Source: Alphaproteobacteria bacterium (GTDB lineage: Bacteria; Pseudomonadota; Alphaproteobacteria; Micavibrionales; SZUA-601). Taken from it: 7,430 bases of DNA. Numbering within the stretch: position 1 is the stretch's first letter; every line of letters begins with the position of its first letter. The notes under the pieces are model-generated. The model made no database searches. It was given only the letters and a program-made list of their open reading frames with translations, and was not told where the DNA came from. The position numbers were made by a program, and so were the translations under genes. The stretch spans positions 1 through 7,430 of the forward strand of contig QKJH01000206.1 in NCBI GenBank assembly GCA_003250865.1, in the 5' to 3' direction. Positions 5,476 through 7,430 of this stretch are shown in pieces.

Positions 5476-6087
5476 ATGAAGGTAAAACATAGCTTGGCCA
5501 TATTAGGGATTGTTGCCAGTTTCGGCATATCTCTCGCCCATGCCGAGATTGATGTTGAAAGTTTGGGACGACCGCTTGGTTGGGATGATTCCGTTCCGAT
5601 GGTTGATCGCTATGTTTATTTTGATGCAGGCGAAGTGACCAAAAATGCACCGCTTGATTTGCCCGTTATTTCGCACGAGGAAGTGCTGGATTTTGCCAAT
5701 CTGGCTGTGCCTAATGCGTTGACGATGTCGTTTAGAAACTATGGCGTGCGCTTGCCGGAAATCGAGAATTATTTTACCCAACAGGGGCTGGTCGATTATC
5801 GTGCCATGGTCAAAAGCGTCAATTTATTGGAAACGCTCACCAAAAACTATTATGTTCTTTCTGCTGCCGTTCAAGGAGTACCTCTGGTACAAGAATATGG
5901 GCTGGGAGAGGATAAAATTTATTATTGGGTGGTTGATGTGCCGCTGATGCTTTCCTATACCCAATCAACCACAAAAGGCGAAAAAGTCTATCCCTTTAAA
6001 ATGACGGTTCGCATCATGGTCAAACGTGTCGCTACGGGACCAAGTTGGCATAACGTCAAGATTGATAAATGGTCTATCCGCTCTTGA
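5476..6087 (+). CDS. Exported DotI/IcmL-family protein
   Basis: A 203-residue protein with an N-terminal hydrophobic segment (about 6-21) and a probable signal peptidase site after AHA (21-23), so the rest is likely periplasmic. From about residue 62 to the end it resembles the periplasmic domain of DotI/IcmL, a core inner-membrane subunit of type IVB secretion systems (TraM in conjugation systems). Matching blocks include VLDFANLAVPNALTMSF, then a conserved NY, YFTQQGLVDY (99-108), SVNLLETL (114-121), VLSAAVQGVPLVQEYG (127-142), and YYWVVDVPLMLSYTQ (149-163). Legionella DotI is about 210 residues, with a cytoplasmic stretch before its membrane anchor. Here only five residues precede the hydrophobic segment, so it may be freely periplasmic. 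It starts 8 bases after mnmA with an AGGA at 5466-5469, so it is co-transcribed. No other secretion gene is visible. I judged the match from remembered family patterns, and the function here is unknown. Confidence 0.75.
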   Translation: MKVKHSLAILGIVASFGISLAHAEIDVESLGRPLGWDDSVPMVDRYVYFDAGEVTKNAPLDLPVISHEEVLDFANLAVPNALTMSFRNYGVRLPEIENYFTQQGLVDYRAMVKSVNLLETLTKNYYVLSAAVQGVPLVQEYGLGEDKIYYWVVDVPLMLSYTQSTTKGEKVYPFKMTVRIMVKRVATGPSWHNVKIDKWSIRS

Positions 6088-6148
6088 CGCGGCGGGCAAG
6101 TTTGGGTATCACTCTTTTCAGAGCTTCTATTCATTTGATTTTTACAAA

Positions 6149-6153
6149 AAGGA
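6149..6153 (+). promoter_or_regulatory. Ribosome binding site that sets the gapR start
   Basis: AAGGA lies seven bases before the ATG at 6161. The same reading frame stays open back to 6026, overlapping the end of the IcmL-like gene, but those upstream codons encode no family sequence. The Shine-Dalgarno sequence and the family-like start after it fix the shorter gene. Confidence 0.7.
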
Positions 6154-6160
6154 AAAAAAT

Positions 6161-6406
6161 ATGCCTGACGTTGGTGGTGTTGCCGGTGAGCGTTTGCAAT
6201 CTTTTATCGAACGCATTGAACGACTTGAAGAAGAAAAAAAGGCACTGGCCGAGGACATAAAAGAGGTGTATGCCGAGGCAAAAGCTGTCGGGTTCGAAGT
6301 TAAGATTATGCGTAAAATTGTAACGCTGCGCCGCATGGAAACGGAAAAACGCCGCGAAGAAGAGGAACTGCTCGATTTATACAAATCCGCCATAGGACTT
6401 CTATAG
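6161..6406 (+). CDS. gapR: GapR-family (DUF2312) nucleoid-associated protein
   Basis: An 81-residue coiled-coil protein. The Caulobacter GapR homologue is about 89 residues; it clamps overtwisted, A/T-rich DNA ahead of replication forks and RNA polymerase and assists type II topoisomerases. The match is seen in RLQSFIERIERLEEEKKAL (about 11-29), DIKEVYAEAKAVGFEVKIMR (32-51), then KIVTLRRMETEKRREEEELL and DLYKSAIG. The first half is a long helix with heptad-like leucines and charged pairs. The basic GFEVKIMRKIV region is the expected DNA-contacting part. I chose the ATG at 6161 because of its Shine-Dalgarno sequence and because the family similarity begins just after it. The gene lies 73 bases after the IcmL-like gene and stops 5 bases before the glycosyltransferase gene. 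It is a short gene easily lost inside a longer, wrong 126-codon reading. Confidence 0.9.
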   Translation: MPDVGGVAGERLQSFIERIERLEEEKKALAEDIKEVYAEAKAVGFEVKIMRKIVTLRRMETEKRREEEELLDLYKSAIGLL

Positions 6407-6411
6407 TAGCA

Positions 6412-7430
6412 ATGACACAGGAAAAGCGCATCGCCATTCTTTTACCGTATGCCGAGAATTTCTCGCCATTAAAGGCCGGTGCCATTTCCCTGTTCACCTA
6501 TGAAATGGCATTACGTAGCCGTTATCAACGCGCTATTACCGTTTATGGAAAAAATGGCATTATTCCATACGAAAAGGTCGCCTACAAAGGTTTAAAGCCG
6601 CATGGTCGCTTGTTTAACGGACGCAATGTCGGTTTGGCCGAAGCTTTTTACCAAAGTGTAAAGGAAGCTCCGCCGGATGTGGTTGAAATTCATAACCGCC
6701 CCGTGATGTTCGTTTATCTGCACGATAAACTGCCGAATGCAAAGATAACCCTCCATTTCCACAATGACCCTCATTCTATGCGCGGAAGTAAAACTTGTGC
6801 AGAACGTCGCGCATTATTGCATCAGGCTGATGCGATTTATTGTGTAAGTTGCTATATTCGTGACAGGTTTCTGGACGGAGTAATATGCAGCGACGAAGAA
6901 AAAGAAAAAATTAAGATAGTCTATAATGGCATTCGGCGTTTGTCAGAATCGTTTCCTGAGAAAGAGGAAATGATATTGTATGCAGGTCGGCTTGTTGAAG
7001 AAAAAGGTGTTGAAGAGTTATTGCAAGCTGCCGTACATATCTTTCCAAGATTTCCAAATTGGAAGTTTGTTGTGGTCGGAGCCAAACGGCACGGCGAATT
7101 GGAAAAAGGCGGCAGTCCGTTTGAGAAGAAATTGTATAGATTGTTTGGTTTGTTGGGAAACCAGGTTGAGGCGTTAGGACATCGCCCCTATGATCAGGTG
7201 CTAAGATTATACCAGAAAGCATCGATTGTCGTAGTTCCATCCAAATGGGATGAGCCTTTGGGGAGGACGGCGATAGAAGCATTAGCCGAAGGATGTGTTC
7301 TGATTTCATCGGACAGAGGTGGTTTAAAAGAAATCAATAACGGTTGCGGTTTGATTTTAAAAAACGTGACCAGTGATGAAATCGCCGATAATCTTTTGCG
7401 GGTTATGAACGATACAAGTTTTAGAGAAAG
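6412..7430 (+). CDS. GT4-type glycosyltransferase, partial at C-terminus
   Basis: An open frame of 339 codons with no stop before the window ends, so the C-terminus is missing. It has a GT-B fold layout. The N-terminal domain begins KRIAILLPYAENFSPLKAGAI and holds the strands DVVEIHNRP (89-97) and ITLHFHNDPH (112-121). The C-terminal nucleotide-sugar domain begins with MILYAGRLVEEKGVEELLQA (187-206) and continues with KFVVVGA (218-224), QVEALGHRPYDQVLRLY (251-267) and the E-x7-E motif EPLGRTAIE (E281, E289). This is the classic pattern of glycosyltransferase family 4, which transfers sugars from activated donors in lipopolysaccharide, capsule or other glycan synthesis. Donor and acceptor cannot be told. 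GT4 proteins usually have about 350-400 residues, so perhaps 10-60 are missing. The start is only 5 bases after the gapR stop and lacks a clear Shine-Dalgarno sequence, suggesting translation coupled to gapR. No membrane segment is seen. Confidence 0.9.
   Translation, partial: MTQEKRIAILLPYAENFSPLKAGAISLFTYEMALRSRYQRAITVYGKNGIIPYEKVAYKGLKPHGRLFNGRNVGLAEAFYQSVKEAPPDVVEIHNRPVMFVYLHDKLPNAKITLHFHNDPHSMRGSKTCAERRALLHQADAIYCVSCYIRDRFLDGVICSDEEKEKIKIVYNGIRRLSESFPEKEEMILYAGRLVEEKGVEELLQAAVHIFPRFPNWKFVVVGAKRHGELEKGGSPFEKKLYRLFGLLGNQVEALGHRPYDQVLRLYQKASIVVVPSKWDEPLGRTAIEALAEGCVLISSDRGGLKEINNGCGLILKNVTSDEIADNLLRVMNDTSFRE

Noticed and set aside
6078..6123. Small hairpins after the IcmL-like gene (CTTG...CAAG and CTCT...AGAG)
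   Set aside because: The stems are only four bases long and lack a proper T-run, so I could not support a terminator there.
6026..6160. Upstream extension of the gapR reading frame to an ATG at 6026
   Set aside because: It overlaps the 3' end of the IcmL-like gene, encodes no family sequence, and the good ribosome binding site is at 6149-6153, before the ATG at 6161.
6911..7309. Minus-strand 132-codon open frame opposite the glycosyltransferase
   Set aside because: The plus strand carries a clear GT4 protein throughout this stretch. The antisense frame has no recognisable motif and is a shadow.

Overview
The window is a compact, gene-dense stretch of a chromosome from what looks like an alphaproteobacterium. 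The GC content is moderate, by eye a little under half. Four things point to this group: an alphaproteobacterial-type SuhB next to EF-P, a zinc-free ribosomal protein L31, a GapR (DUF2312) nucleoid protein, and an MnmA with the CxxC variant of the catalytic loop. A Rhodospirillales-like or Micavibrio-like member is my guess, not a demonstrated placement. I see no insertion sequence, phage gene, tRNA, rRNA or CRISPR array.

The layout is two divergent transcription blocks that meet in a 159-base spacer at 3829-3987. The left block is read on the minus strand, in the order efp, suhB, a secreted OmpA-C-terminal-like protein, two tandem GNAT acetyltransferases, then rpmE. The rpmE gene is cut by the left edge of the window. 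The right block is read on the plus strand, in the order 2Fe-2S ferredoxin, mnmA, a secreted DotI/IcmL-like protein, a gapR homologue, then a GT4-type glycosyltransferase cut by the right edge. This last gene is open to the end of the window. Gaps within the right block are 7, 8, 73 and 5 bases, so much of it is probably co-transcribed.

Much of the content is translation-related: L31, EF-P, tRNA 2-thiolation by MnmA, and SuhB, which assists rRNA synthesis in E. coli. Mixed in are envelope-related genes: the OmpA-like protein, the IcmL-like protein and the glycosyltransferase.

The points most worth following up are these: an IcmL/DotI-type type IVB secretion domain with a cleavable-looking signal peptide and no other secretion gene nearby; a ferredoxin directly coupled to an MnmA that carries three cysteines around its active site; and a tandem pair of diverged GNAT paralogues. 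The OmpA-like protein has also lost the usual peptidoglycan-binding aspartate, and an inverted repeat overlaps the region upstream of its gene. No convincing new defence or mobile system is present.
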